Shown: piece after piece, positions 1 to 8,712 of the stretch
How positions within the stretch are numbered: the first letter of the stretch is position 1
Layout of the letters: each line of letters begins with the position of its first letter
NCBI GenBank assembly: GCA_021160245.1
Contig: JAGHCW010000051.1
Coordinates: 1 to 32,524 of the forward strand
DNA: 32,524 bases
Direction: 5' to 3'
DNA from: a bacterium
GTDB taxonomy: Bacteria; B130-G9
Notes under the pieces: generated by a model
What the model saw: only the letters and a program-made list of their open reading frames with translations
The model's database searches: none
What the model was told of the DNA's origin: nothing
Program-made: the position numbers and the translations under genes

Positions 1-125
1 CCTATCTCACTGCCTACTGGAGCGCTAAGCCGGAGCCGGGGAAATACAAGGCGAAGATCGTCCTCAACCCAGATGACGAGGCGATAACGGCGAGCGGCGA
101 GTTTGATTTCGCGGTCGCTAAGTAG
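1..125 (+). CDS. C-terminal end of an unidentified protein (5' truncated by window)
   Basis: An open frame enters the window (first full codon at base 3) and ends at a TAG at 123-125, giving the last 40 residues of a protein. The visible part contains EPGKYKAKIVLN followed by ASGEFDFAVAK. It reads like the last two beta strands of an immunoglobulin-like or other beta-sandwich domain, similar in style to the end of the exported protein at 27005-27979. Too little is present to name the family. The following secretin gene starts 88 bases downstream on the same strand, so the two could share a transcript, but this is not shown. Confidence 0.6.
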   Translation, partial: YLTAYWSAKPEPGKYKAKIVLNPDDEAITASGEFDFAVAK

Positions 126-213
126 TGCCCATCGCGAAGTCGCCTATTCCTATAACGACAATGAACACGAGAAGTCGTGAATTGACTTTGTGATAATTAA
201 CTGGGAGACAGTT

Positions 214-1968
214 ATGCTTCCTTTTGCCAATGCGGTTCGCGTTAAGCGTCGTTCTCAAGCAACTTGCCAAGCGGCTTTGCTGCTCCTTTTTGCCTCAATC
301 ATAATTCTGAGTTCTGTCTTGTCGTTCGGCGCGGAGGAGGCGACTCAAGATGAGAAGACGCAGAAGGAGCGCCTCGCGGAGTGCAAGGAGCTGTTTGCGG
401 GCGCCAACTACATCTTGTCGCTGGAATGCTGCTTTGAGGTAGTTGCGATGGCCACGGAGACGGACGAGGGGATCGAGGCGCTTTATGCGGCGGGGGTCTG
501 CTATTTTCGGCTCGGCAAGTATGAGAAGGCGTTGCCGATATTCGAGACGATTGTCGAGCAGTATCCGAGGTCGCCGAGCTTTGCGAACGCAACAAACATG
601 GCTGAGCAGACGCGCAAAAAGATGGATGAGTTGGGCATAAAGCCGAAGCCCAAGGAGGAGATGCCTCCGGAAGAGAAGGAGAAGCCAAAGGCAATCGGGG
701 CTATCCACGGCCCATCAGGCGCGGCGATCGAACTGCATGGCATAACAGTCAGCAATGTTTTCAGCAATACTCCCCTGGCCGAGGCGCTTGGCGAGATTCG
801 GCAGGAGACGGGGATTCGGTTCATAATCGACCCGTCGGTCGGCGGGGCGACGAGCCTCGAGTTTGAGGAGACGCCGCTTGACGAGGCGCTCGAGGCGATG
901 CTCTCACCTTATGGTTTTGTCTATAAGGCGGAGGAGAATCTGGTTGTTGTTGGGACGCCGAATCCGGAGAGCCCGCTGTTTCCACGGCTTGCGATGACGA
1001 AGATCTATCGTCCGAGGAACCTGGATGCGAGCGAGATACCGGCGCTGATGCCGAAGTTCTATGGGCAGTTCATTGCGACGAACAATGAGAAGAACATTCT
1101 CGTTGTTTCCGCCCCGAAGAGCGTTCTGGTGGATGCTTTGACCCGGATAAATGAATTGGACGTTCCGCAGAAGCAAGTGATGATCGAGCTGTTGGTAGTT
1201 GAGATCAAGATGGTCAAGGGAATGACGTTGGGCGTGGATTGGAGCATAAGCGGCGACAAGGAGTATCACGGTGAGGACACTGGGCAGGCGGCCACTTTGA
1301 GGTCGCTTGGTGTTGATTGGACGACCCTTCTTGGGAATATCGCTTATACGAGCAGCGCGGATGATATTAAGGCAATAGGAGCGAAGCTGGGCTACTTGAT
1401 GGAGAGAGGTAAAGCCACGGTTCGAGCCAATCCTCGGGTCACCGCGTTGGACAATTCGACGGCCGAGATATACATCGGGACAGAGGGATATTACCGGATT
1501 CTCACCGGCTCTGAGGTTTATCAGACTACTCGGCTCGAGGCGATCAAGAGCGGCGTAACGCTCCGGGTTCGCCCGAAGATTTCGGGTGTTGATATGATCA
1601 AGCTTGATGTGGCCCCGGAAGTTAGTGACGTAACTGGTAGAGGCACGGAGGATTTGCCCGAGATCGCCAAGCGTTCTGTTAGCACAACGCTGAAGGTTCG
1701 CGACGGGCAGACGATAGTCATGGGTGGCCTATATCAGAAACGCAAGTCCCGCAACATCACCAAGGTTCCCATTCTGGGGCACATTCCTTTGGTTGGGATG
1801 CTCTTTACGAAGAAGAGCACTGAGTTCGTTGAGACCGAGGTCGTCATATTCATAACGCCTCATATACTTCTGGACGATGCGGAGTTGACGTCTGCTGAGC
1901 AGGATAAGCTGGAAGAGAAGAAGGACAAGGTCGGCTCCAAGGTCTTTCGATTCCTGTTCAACGAATAA
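214..1968 (+). CDS. TPR-containing secretin (GspD/PilQ-like outer-membrane channel)
   Basis: Secretins form multimeric gated channels in the outer membrane for type II/III secretion, type IV pili or phage export. The protein (584 aa) has a basic N-terminus and a hydrophobic signal stretch (about residues 20-38). A TPR-like segment follows at about 50-135, then a Lys/Glu/Pro-rich linker. An STN/secretin N-terminal domain (about 180-245) and a NolW-like domain (about 255-325) come next, then the C-terminal secretin domain (about 390-570) with the family signature VPILGHIPLVGMLF near the end. I chose ATG 214 over the upstream in-frame GTG at 190 because GGGAG at 203-207 lies six bases before 214. 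No pilus or secretion ATPase, prepilin or inner-membrane partner gene is nearby, so the pathway it serves is unknown. Confidence 0.9.
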   Translation: MLPFANAVRVKRRSQATCQAALLLLFASIIILSSVLSFGAEEATQDEKTQKERLAECKELFAGANYILSLECCFEVVAMATETDEGIEALYAAGVCYFRLGKYEKALPIFETIVEQYPRSPSFANATNMAEQTRKKMDELGIKPKPKEEMPPEEKEKPKAIGAIHGPSGAAIELHGITVSNVFSNTPLAEALGEIRQETGIRFIIDPSVGGATSLEFEETPLDEALEAMLSPYGFVYKAEENLVVVGTPNPESPLFPRLAMTKIYRPRNLDASEIPALMPKFYGQFIATNNEKNILVVSAPKSVLVDALTRINELDVPQKQVMIELLVVEIKMVKGMTLGVDWSISGDKEYHGEDTGQAATLRSLGVDWTTLLGNIAYTSSADDIKAIGAKLGYLMERGKATVRANPRVTALDNSTAEIYIGTEGYYRILTGSEVYQTTRLEAIKSGVTLRVRPKISGVDMIKLDVAPEVSDVTGRGTEDLPEIAKRSVSTTLKVRDGQTIVMGGLYQKRKSRNITKVPILGHIPLVGMLFTKKSTEFVETEVVIFITPHILLDDAELTSAEQDKLEEKKDKVGSKVFRFLFNE

Positions 1969-2128
1969 GTCGTCGGTGGACAGGTTAGACAGCCCGTTTT
2001 ACACTCGCCATCTGGGGACTGTAGTGGTGAGATGCCCCCATCTCGGCCTGCTAAGTTGCATCATCTGAGTCGATAGTTCATATTATTAGCATGAAGCTCG
2101 ATGCGTAACTTTCGGCAGGAGGATGGGA

Positions 2129-2530
2129 ATGAGGGCAAGAGGCGTGGTGTGTCGCGCGACCGTGCTGGTTTTCCTTGCGCTTTTCGTTACGAGCGGATGC
2201 TGCTGTAACAGGTGGGGCAAATCTGATAAGGACCAGATTGGCTATGCCTCGTGGTATGGCGGCAAGTTCCACGGGCGCAAGACTGCCAATGGCGAGACGT
2301 ACAACATGTATGCGTTGACTGCTGCGCATCGGACGTTACCGTTTGGCACGCGAGTCAAGGTGACGAATCTGTCAAACGGAAAGAGCGTTATCGTTCGCAT
2401 CACCGACAGGGGGCCTTTCGTAGATAAACACAAGCGGGTAATCGACCTGTCTTACGCGGCGGCCAAGAAGATCGACATGATCGGTCAAGGTGTGGCCAAA
2501 GTGAGACTGGAGATACTCGATTCGAAGTGA
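2129..2530 (+). CDS. RlpA-like lipoprotein with double-psi beta-barrel domain
   Basis: RlpA-family proteins are outer-membrane or septal lipoproteins. Some are lytic transglycosylases acting on peptidoglycan lacking stem peptides. The 133-residue product has a signal sequence ending in TSGC (Cys24), a near-canonical lipobox with Thr rather than Leu/Val/Ile at -3. A single double-psi beta-barrel domain with the family hallmarks follows: [45 protein letters not shown] and [10 protein letters not shown]. The Asp in TDRGPF corresponds to the conserved acidic residue. There is no C-terminal SPOR domain, so this is a minimal version. ATG 2129 is preferred over ATG 2123, because AGGAGG (2117-2122) directly abuts 2123 but sits six bases before 2129. 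It is probably transcribed alone. Confidence 0.88.
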   Translation: MRARGVVCRATVLVFLALFVTSGCCCNRWGKSDKDQIGYASWYGGKFHGRKTANGETYNMYALTAAHRTLPFGTRVKVTNLSNGKSVIVRITDRGPFVDKHKRVIDLSYAAAKKIDMIGQGVAKVRLEILDSK

Positions 2531-2625
2531 AGGTCCGTAGCCTGATCGCTCGGCACGAAGCGCAGAAGTAAGTTGAGTCTTCGGAAGTCAATGAGCGAGA
2601 TGTTTAAGATAGCAATGGAGACACT

Positions 2626-2820
2626 ATGAGATACAAGGTGAATCTCAAGAAAACTGAAGAAGGTTGTGCGGTATCGGTCACTGGGCTGCCTGGTTGTTGG
2701 TCACAAGGCAAGACGCAAGACGAGGCTCTTGAGAACATAAAGGATGCTATAGAGGCTTGCTTGGCGACTGTCGAGGAACTGAGCGAGGGCAAGGAGTCTC
2801 TCCACGTTGAGGTGGGGTAG
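2626..2820 (+). CDS. hicB: HicB-family antitoxin
   Basis: This small protein (64 aa) matches HicB-like antitoxins. These bind and block the HicA mRNA interferase and often repress their own operon. It has the partial RNase H-like fold pattern: MRYKVNLKKTEEGCAVSVTG, then LPGCWSQGKTQDEALENIKDAI. This is the usual motif of the family, glycine-rich turn followed by a helix with DEAL/DEAxxN. No C-terminal ribbon-helix-helix or HTH domain is present, so DNA binding is uncertain. GGAG at 2617-2620 lies five bases before the ATG. The hicA-like gene begins two bases after its stop, as expected for a co-translated toxin-antitoxin pair in antitoxin-first order. Confidence 0.8.
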   Translation: MRYKVNLKKTEEGCAVSVTGLPGCWSQGKTQDEALENIKDAIEACLATVEELSEGKESLHVEVG

Positions 2821-2822
2821 TT

Positions 2823-3035
2823 GTGGGGAGGTTGCCGGACGCCAGCCATCTGCAAGCCGTAAGAGCCCTTAAGAAGGCTGGCTTCTTAATAGCGAGGCAA
2901 GGCAAGCGCGTCACAATGACCATTGGAGAGCGCATCGTCACGATTCCCAGAGCAAATCCGATTAACTCCTTCACAATGGCAGGCATTGTGAAGGATGCGG
3001 GGCTCACTATCGAAGAATTTAGGAAGCACTCGTGA
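2823..3035 (+). CDS. hicA: HicA-family toxin, catalytic histidine apparently replaced
   Basis: HicA proteins are small double-stranded-RNA-binding-fold mRNA interferases that stop translation, neutralised by HicB. This 70-residue protein has the family start (GRLPDASHLQAV), then ALKKAGF, a RQGKRVTM stretch, a TIPRANPIN strand-turn and the C-terminal helix KDAGLTIEEF. In the family the RQ motif is normally followed by a Gly-x-His whose histidine is catalytic. Here that position reads GKR, and the downstream PRH found in many members is PRA. The toxin may therefore be inactive or use another residue. It starts at GTG 2823 behind a purine-rich GAGGTGGGG (2809-2817) inside the end of hicB. Family membership rests on pattern recognition. 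Confidence 0.72.
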   Translation: MGRLPDASHLQAVRALKKAGFLIARQGKRVTMTIGERIVTIPRANPINSFTMAGIVKDAGLTIEEFRKHS

Positions 3036-3209
3036 AGGAGCGATCACACCTTCTGCGGTGCGCATCTGACGGCAACGTGCTTGACAAGCCGTAAGTAAGC
3101 TAACAAGCTCTGCCGAATCGGATCAAAGTACTGGTCTGACGAGGCGTATGTAGTATATTGCCGCTATTCGCGCAAACAGTAACCTGGTCTGCAATTTGAG
3201 GGATATGAG

Positions 3210-6200
3210 ATGAAGAATCATAATTGGCCGGCCTTGCGTCGGTTACTCATCGCGTTTTTTGCCACGCTTGCCTTGTGCTTGTTTAGTCTCGCTTCCGACG
3301 CTTTGGCCGGCAGCATTGAGATAGCAATTACGAACGATCTGGGGGCTGTGTCCGCGGGCGCGGCGGAGGGCGCCATTTATATTGAGGCGAGCAATGAGTA
3401 TCTGGTTGGGAAGGAGGCTACGTCTGATGTTGACGGCAAGCTTGTCTTCTCTGGGCTTACTGCCAACACCTATTCCGTCAGGATAAAGTATGTGCGGACC
3501 CAGCCGGTTGTAACGAAGTTTTTGCACCACCTCGTTGTTGGCTCCGGAGTTCTCAAGGAGAGTGTGAGCTTCCGCTCTGGGGGCCGTCTCAAGGTGCGAG
3601 TCAGGTCATTGTCAGGCGCGGTACCGGATGCTGGCATGACCGTTTATTTGACGAATCAGCTGACCGGGATGCCCGTCTCGAGTATGAACTGCGACGCTCT
3701 GGGCGAGGCGGATTTTGGGGAAATTGCGCCCGGCATCTATTCCGCGAGGGTGAAGCACTGGTCGATGGAGCAGGATGGCGCCTATCACTCGTTTGACATC
3801 GTTGTTCAGCCGGGGGACGCCCAGACGAGGCTGATAGAGATTCCGCTCTGCTCTCGGCTGAGATTCGAAATCTCCGATTCATTTGGGAATGCGCCTCTTA
3901 GTTCCGTAGCGGTCCGGTTGTCGCGGAATTCGGCGCATTCTGGAGAGAACCTCAAGACGAATTATTGTGATTCGCTTGGCGAGGTCGATTTTGGTGAGGT
4001 CATTGCCGGCAGATACAGGGCCAGGATTACGTATAGCCGAGGCGCGGTTCAGTTGGAGAGATTCTATTTCGATATTGACGCGGCCTCGGGGGAGAGTGTC
4101 GATGTTCCGATTCTATTGGACAATGTCGCCCGCATTCGCTGCGATGTTCGAGATATGGGTGGGGCACGGGTCACAAGCGACTCGGTGCGGCTCTCTTTGA
4201 TAGACGATTCTAACTTTAGCGTTGTGGCCGAGAACTTGGCGCCGAATGACTCGGGAATTGTCGATTTTGGCTATGTTCCGGCGGGAACTGTGACGGTAAA
4301 GATTGAGAACTCCCTATTACAGACGCCTCGTGTGCGATTCCTCATCGGCCAGTCTGCCCCAGCGGGTGAGATTTCGACTGTTCCTGTATCGATTTACCGG
4401 GGTTGCGATCTATCGCTTTCCATTCGCCATGATGGGCAGGCGGTCCCCGCTGGTTTGGCCACGACATACCTCTTCGACCAGACAACGGGAGAGGCGTCGG
4501 CCAACGTCTTGACGGATGATGCGGGCGTTTGCTCGATTTCGGGCATAATGCCGGGCGTCTATTTCGCTCAGGTCTATTACGCGCCCGCGGTCGGAGATCC
4601 GGTTGAGCGTTTCTTCTTCGATATCGACGTCGGCGACTCAGGCGAGAACGCAGAGACGTTGAGCCTCGCAGATTACGAGCGTGGGGCGGATGACTGCACG
4701 TTTACTGCGAGCTTGACCGACGTGACTGGGACCTGCAACGGTTTTGTTGGGCTTTATGATCAGGCAACCGGCGCGCCTGTTGCGGAGACAAGCCGCTATG
4801 GTCTTGGCGAGGACGGATATGAGCAGTGGGATGTCCCGCAGGGGACTTACATAGTCAAGTATATATACGAGGAATCGAGCCCACACTGGTCCTCAATCTT
4901 GCGCGACATCGATATATCACCCGGGAATCCGGGGCAGACTGACCTAGCGGTTGGCAATGGTACCGTCTGGTTCGATATTCGGGACCTCGGTGGCTCGTGT
5001 GAGGGGTGGCTATGGCTTTATGATGAGGACGGTCTGCTGCTCACGGACGAGGGGGGCTATGCCCTGGTGGCCGAGGCAGACCACACGTTCAACCTTCTGC
5101 CGGGGACGTATTCCGCTAGGTATCAATATGTAGATCCGAATGGGATACCGTCGCACCCTATAGACAACAGCATCCAGCTGGCGTCCGGCCAAAGGAAGAC
5201 GCAGAATCGGCCAATTCAGCAAGGCTCGTTCAATATCACGACGGAGGATTGCTCCGGCCCCGTATCACCCAATCTGACTCTCTACGTTCTCGATCCGGAC
5301 TCGGGCGGGTATGTGAGTTTTAACAGTCTGCAAATGAAGGGCGTGGGCGGGGATGACGAGGCACTTTTGGGCGCACAATCGATGGCCGTCGGCGAGCGCT
5401 CATATACTGTCTATGCCGGTCAATATCAGGCGCAGCTGCTATATCAGGGCTTTGACGGGCCAAGATATGTGCAAATGCTCAACGCGAGCGCCTCGATAGG
5501 CGATTATCAGACAGTTTCGCGGACCATATTCGTGGAGAAGTCGTTTATTTCCGTGAGTATCTCCGATAGCTACGGTTCATGCGATGGCCGCGTCACGGTC
5601 TTTGACGAGTCCTCAGGCGCCTCAGTTGGCGAGACGCCGGCGACTGGCATTGGTGCCGATGGAGACTACACGTTGCGCGTGCCTCCGGGGGACTTTCGGT
5701 TGGAGTTCTCGGCTGGGACTGACGCAAGGTGGTCAATGACCGAGCACTCGGTGGTTCTTGCGTCCGGAGAGATGCGGAATGTTGAGAAGCGATTCACAAA
5801 GAACGAGATTGAGATAACCGTTCGCAAGAATGGCGTTCCACTCTCGGAAGCTCGGGCGTATCTCTATGCCAGCGACGGGCTTTACTTTGGCAGTAGGCCC
5901 GACTTCGGGCTCGGCGCGTCCGGCGTGGTTAGTTTCTTTGCGGCGCCGGGTTCCTACAAGCTGATGATCGAGGACTACGAGGGTGGCGATTCGCAGACGT
6001 TCTTCTCACCGAATCAAGGCGAGGGAAGTTTCGCTATATCGACTGGCGAATTCGTCCAGGTGACTCAGGATACCGGGACTGGTCAGAGCTCGGTGCGAGA
6101 GAGCGGTGGTAGCGCAATGGTCGAGATTCCGTGGGCAGTCTGCTACCCGAGCCTCATTGACTCGGGACAAGGCGGAGCGAAGGACGGGGATCAGGATCTT

Positions 6201-8546
6201 TTATTCTGCGTCTGCGCGGTTCATCGGGACGGGTTAGATAGCATCAGTTCTGTCGTAGCAAATCTCTCCCCGCTTGGCGGCGCCGAGTCGGTGGCGCTCT
6301 ATGATGACGGCACGCACGGCGACATTCGGGCCGGCGACTTCATCTTCTCGCTTCAGACGCCAATATCGTCCGATAGTCAAGGCGTTGTTGAGATCAGCGT
6401 CCAAGCGCGGGACAGCGATGGCAATCTTGCCGATTCGTCGATTTCGCTACTCGTCCGGGGAATAGGCGATGATGTGCAGGCTCCGGGCAAGGTTAAGGAC
6501 CTCTTTGCCCAAAGGAATGACGATGACCCCACAGCCTGTGACATCAGTTTCACCGCGCCGGGCGACGATGCGTTTGCCGGTCAGGCGGAGCGATATGAAC
6601 TCAGATACGGCGTCGAGCCTTTTTACGCCTCGTCTTTTGAGGATGCAACGCTCTATTCGCAATCTGTCACTTGGACGCCCGGGCAGGCTGGAACGAAGGA
6701 GCAGAAGACGGTAACGGGTCTTGATGCTGAGACGACCTATTACTTTGCGTTGAAGGCCTTTGACGAGGCGGATAACGCGTCGGCCATGTCGAATTTGGCG
6801 TCCACGGCTGCTCAGCCCGACGAGATACCGCCATCGAACATCGCAGACCTTGTTGCTCAGGAGGGCCCACTTGAGGGCCAGATAACGCTGCTCTTTACGG
6901 CGCCGGGGGACGACGGTACGGTAGGAACCGTTGTGGGCTACGAGCTCAGATATTCCGAGTCCTATATCAACGAGACCAACTGGGATGCTCTTGATGTATA
7001 TCAGCCATCCCTTCAATGGCAGCCCAGGACCTCCGGGGACCCCGAATCGAAGGTCATTACAGGCTTCGACGCGGGGACCACATACTACTTCGCGATCAAG
7101 TCTGTTGATGATGTTGGCAACTGGTCCGGGGTCTCAAATAACGCCGCGGCCGGTGGGGGCGTCGATAAGGTCCCCCCGAAGGCGATAGACGATCTGGTCG
7201 CCTTAGAGAGCGAGGTGGAGGGCAGAGTGATGCTGTCTTTCACCGCGACGGGCGATGACGGCGATGCGGGCACGGCCACTCGCTATCTGCTCAAGTTCTA
7301 CGACTCTGAAATCTCTGTTGTTAATTGGACGTTAGCCTCAACGTATCAACCGTCCCTGTCCTGGAGCCCGAGAGAGTCCGGCCAGATGGAGATGAAGACC
7401 GTTGAGGGGCTCGTGGCGGGACGGACATATTATTTTGCGCTCAAGGCTTTTGACGACAGCCAGAACGAGTCGGGCATATCCAACAGCCCATCCGCGACTG
7501 CGGGTCAAGACCTGGTTGCGCCATCGTCGGTTACGAATCTCTCCGCGAGCCCCGGCGACGGCCTTGTAACGCTCAGATTCACCGCAACCGGCGACAATGG
7601 CATCGTGGGGCAGGCTACGTCTTATGAGCTTCGTCATTCGCTTTCGGAGATAAGCGCCGCCAACTGGTCGGACGCCACAGTCTATGAGCCCTCTCGTTAC
7701 TATTCTCCTCAGCCAGCAGGCTCCCAAGAGACCTTCCAGGTTAAGGGGCTCACAGTTAACGTGCTGCATTATTTTGCGATCAAGGTCTTTGACGAGGCGC
7801 AGAACGCATCTGGCGTCTCCAATTGCGCGTCTGCGATGCCAACGGGGGAGACGACGCCTCCTTCGCCCGTGCTAGACCTAGCTGCCCGGAGTTGGCTTGA
7901 CGCCGGCGAGATACGCATCAGCTTTACTGCCTCGGGCGATAATGGGCGATTCGGCACAGCCAATGGATATGAGCTACGGCTCTTCACGGAGCCTATCGGC
8001 GATGAAAACTGGGCGGCCGGGACGATTTACACGCCATCGCTTGTCTGGGCGCCTCAGAAGAGCGGCTCGCCCGAGGAATTCGTGCTGGAGAATCTCGCCA
8101 CGGGCTTTGATTACTACATCGCGCTAAAAGTATTTGACGATTGCGGCAACTATTCTGACGTCTCCAACTGCGTGCTCTCGCGGCCGTGCGACGGTTCACC
8201 GACCGCGGCGATCATGGTCAATGCGGACGAGTTTCAGGTGGGCGATAACCTGCGGGCGGATTTTCTATGCTACAACGCGGGCGAGGCGGTTGATCTGGAC
8301 CTCTATGCTGTGATCGTAATGCCCGATGGGACGATGCTCAACCTGCCGGATTTGGGTCCGGTCATGATTCCCTTTGAGTGGCGACCGCTTCCGGGGTACT
8401 ACTGCCCAGAGCCGTTCAACGTTCTCGACGTCGAGCTCGTGGCGCCTACCGCACCGGGTCAGTACACAATTTACACCGCATTCTGCTTGCCATTCACGCT
8501 CTCACCGGTAACGGACATCTGGGTAACGAATTTTACTGTTAAATGA
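3210..8546 (+). CDS. Giant exported protein: ten ~92-aa beta repeats plus five FnIII-like repeats
   Basis: The 1778-residue protein has a clear signal peptide (hydrophobic 12-28, probable cleavage after ALA33). Residues about 36-957 form ten tandem beta-sandwich-like repeats of about 92 residues with a recurring pattern: V.DxxG, then GxxDFGxxxxGxYxAR. They resemble carboxypeptidase-regulatory or CNA-B-type surface domains. Residues about 975-1085 form a distinct domain with ALYDDGTHGDIRAGDFIFS. Residues about 1091-1659 hold five fibronectin type III-like repeats sharing FTAxGDDG, NW, TYYFALKxFD and SN motifs. A final domain of about 115 residues ends in a beta strand. No catalytic motif, LPXTG signal or obvious type IX sorting domain was recognised. 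It is probably a surface, adhesive or secreted structural protein. ATG 3210 follows GAGGGATAT. Confidence 0.85.
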   Translation: MKNHNWPALRRLLIAFFATLALCLFSLASDALAGSIEIAITNDLGAVSAGAAEGAIYIEASNEYLVGKEATSDVDGKLVFSGLTANTYSVRIKYVRTQPVVTKFLHHLVVGSGVLKESVSFRSGGRLKVRVRSLSGAVPDAGMTVYLTNQLTGMPVSSMNCDALGEADFGEIAPGIYSARVKHWSMEQDGAYHSFDIVVQPGDAQTRLIEIPLCSRLRFEISDSFGNAPLSSVAVRLSRNSAHSGENLKTNYCDSLGEVDFGEVIAGRYRARITYSRGAVQLERFYFDIDAASGESVDVPILLDNVARIRCDVRDMGGARVTSDSVRLSLIDDSNFSVVAENLAPNDSGIVDFGYVPAGTVTVKIENSLLQTPRVRFLIGQSAPAGEISTVPVSIYRGCDLSLSIRHDGQAVPAGLATTYLFDQTTGEASANVLTDDAGVCSISGIMPGVYFAQVYYAPAVGDPVERFFFDIDVGDSGENAETLSLADYERGADDCTFTASLTDVTGTCNGFVGLYDQATGAPVAETSRYGLGEDGYEQWDVPQGTYIVKYIYEESSPHWSSILRDIDISPGNPGQTDLAVGNGTVWFDIRDLGGSCEGWLWLYDEDGLLLTDEGGYALVAEADHTFNLLPGTYSARYQYVDPNGIPSHPIDNSIQLASGQRKTQNRPIQQGSFNITTEDCSGPVSPNLTLYVLDPDSGGYVSFNSLQMKGVGGDDEALLGAQSMAVGERSYTVYAGQYQAQLLYQGFDGPRYVQMLNASASIGDYQTVSRTIFVEKSFISVSISDSYGSCDGRVTVFDESSGASVGETPATGIGADGDYTLRVPPGDFRLEFSAGTDARWSMTEHSVVLASGEMRNVEKRFTKNEIEITVRKNGVPLSEARAYLYASDGLYFGSRPDFGLGASGVVSFFAAPGSYKLMIEDYEGGDSQTFFSPNQGEGSFAISTGEFVQVTQDTGTGQSSVRESGGSAMVEIPWAVCYPSLIDSGQGGAKDGDQDLLFCVCAVHRDGLDSISSVVANLSPLGGAESVALYDDGTHGDIRAGDFIFSLQTPISSDSQGVVEISVQARDSDGNLADSSISLLVRGIGDDVQAPGKVKDLFAQRNDDDPTACDISFTAPGDDAFAGQAERYELRYGVEPFYASSFEDATLYSQSVTWTPGQAGTKEQKTVTGLDAETTYYFALKAFDEADNASAMSNLASTAAQPDEIPPSNIADLVAQEGPLEGQITLLFTAPGDDGTVGTVVGYELRYSESYINETNWDALDVYQPSLQWQPRTSGDPESKVITGFDAGTTYYFAIKSVDDVGNWSGVSNNAAAGGGVDKVPPKAIDDLVALESEVEGRVMLSFTATGDDGDAGTATRYLLKFYDSEISVVNWTLASTYQPSLSWSPRESGQMEMKTVEGLVAGRTYYFALKAFDDSQNESGISNSPSATAGQDLVAPSSVTNLSASPGDGLVTLRFTATGDNGIVGQATSYELRHSLSEISAANWSDATVYEPSRYYSPQPAGSQETFQVKGLTVNVLHYFAIKVFDEAQNASGVSNCASAMPTGETTPPSPVLDLAARSWLDAGEIRISFTASGDNGRFGTANGYELRLFTEPIGDENWAAGTIYTPSLVWAPQKSGSPEEFVLENLATGFDYYIALKVFDDCGNYSDVSNCVLSRPCDGSPTAAIMVNADEFQVGDNLRADFLCYNAGEAVDLDLYAVIVMPDGTMLNLPDLGPVMIPFEWRPLPGYYCPEPFNVLDVELVAPTAPGQYTIYTAFCLPFTLSPVTDIWVTNFTVK
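3315..6080 (+). repeat. Ten tandem intragenic repeats (~92 codons each)
   Basis: Within the giant exported protein, about 920 residues divide into ten successive units. Their starts are near residues 36, 127, 217, 309, 400, 495, 585, 673, 778 and 865. Each unit opens with a strand such as RLKVRVR, RLRFEIS, RIRCDVR or GTVWFDIR, has a mid-repeat glycine-rich turn, and closes with a GxYxARxxY-like strand. Sequence identity between units is modest, so this is an old, diverged array rather than a recent DNA-level expansion. Boundaries are estimates. Confidence 0.7.
6480..8188 (+). repeat. Five fibronectin type III-like intragenic repeats
   Basis: Five units of about 112 residues each carry the same landmarks. 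These are a V/I-x-D/N-L opening, FTAPGDDG or a close variant, YELRYS-like, an NW pair, a PSL.W.P..SG segment, then TTYYFALKAFDE and an SN near the end. Unit 1 starts near residue 1091 and unit 5 ends near 1659. Such repeats are common in secreted proteins of FCB-group and uncultured bacteria. Confidence 0.75.
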
Positions 8547-8623
8547 GCCGATCTGCGTGGGGCGGGCTTTCCAGCCTGTCTCATGATTGGTATTTGCTGT
8601 TTTGTAGGGGATTGTATCCGCCT

Positions 8624-8700
8624 ATCTATATTTGGGCAGACACAAGGCCTGCCCCTACACCATCTATATACTCGGGCAGATGCGCGGATTTGCCCCTGCA
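8624..8700. repeat. Two tandem ~38-bp units with internal hairpins
   Basis: Two imperfect copies start with ATCTATAT at 8624 and 8662. Each contains an inverted repeat around GGGCAGA...TGCCCCT: GGGCAG 8634-8639 pairs with CTGCCC 8649-8654, and GGGCA 8674-8678 with TGCCC 8691-8695. An outer pair, GTAGGGG 8604-8610 with CCCCTAC 8652-8658, could extend the first structure. The pattern resembles dispersed intergenic REP-like repeats of the GGGCAGGC...TGCCCCTAC kind. They lie between the giant gene and the frameshifted gene, where they may also act as a transcript end. Confidence 0.55.
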
Positions 8701-8712
8701 TAGGGATATGCC

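Noticed and set aside
2029-2044. GAGATG-CCCC-CATCTC hairpin after the secretin gene
   Set aside because: The stem is only six base pairs and there is no T tract, so I did not call it a terminator.
3081-3109. TTGACA ahead of the giant gene
   Set aside because: No -10-like hexamer lies at 16-18 bases; the only AT-rich box is near 3151-3159 and has no matching -35.
6447-7016. Minus-strand frame (189 codons) within the fibronectin repeats
   Set aside because: Antisense of repeat-coding sequence, with no start signal or family pattern.
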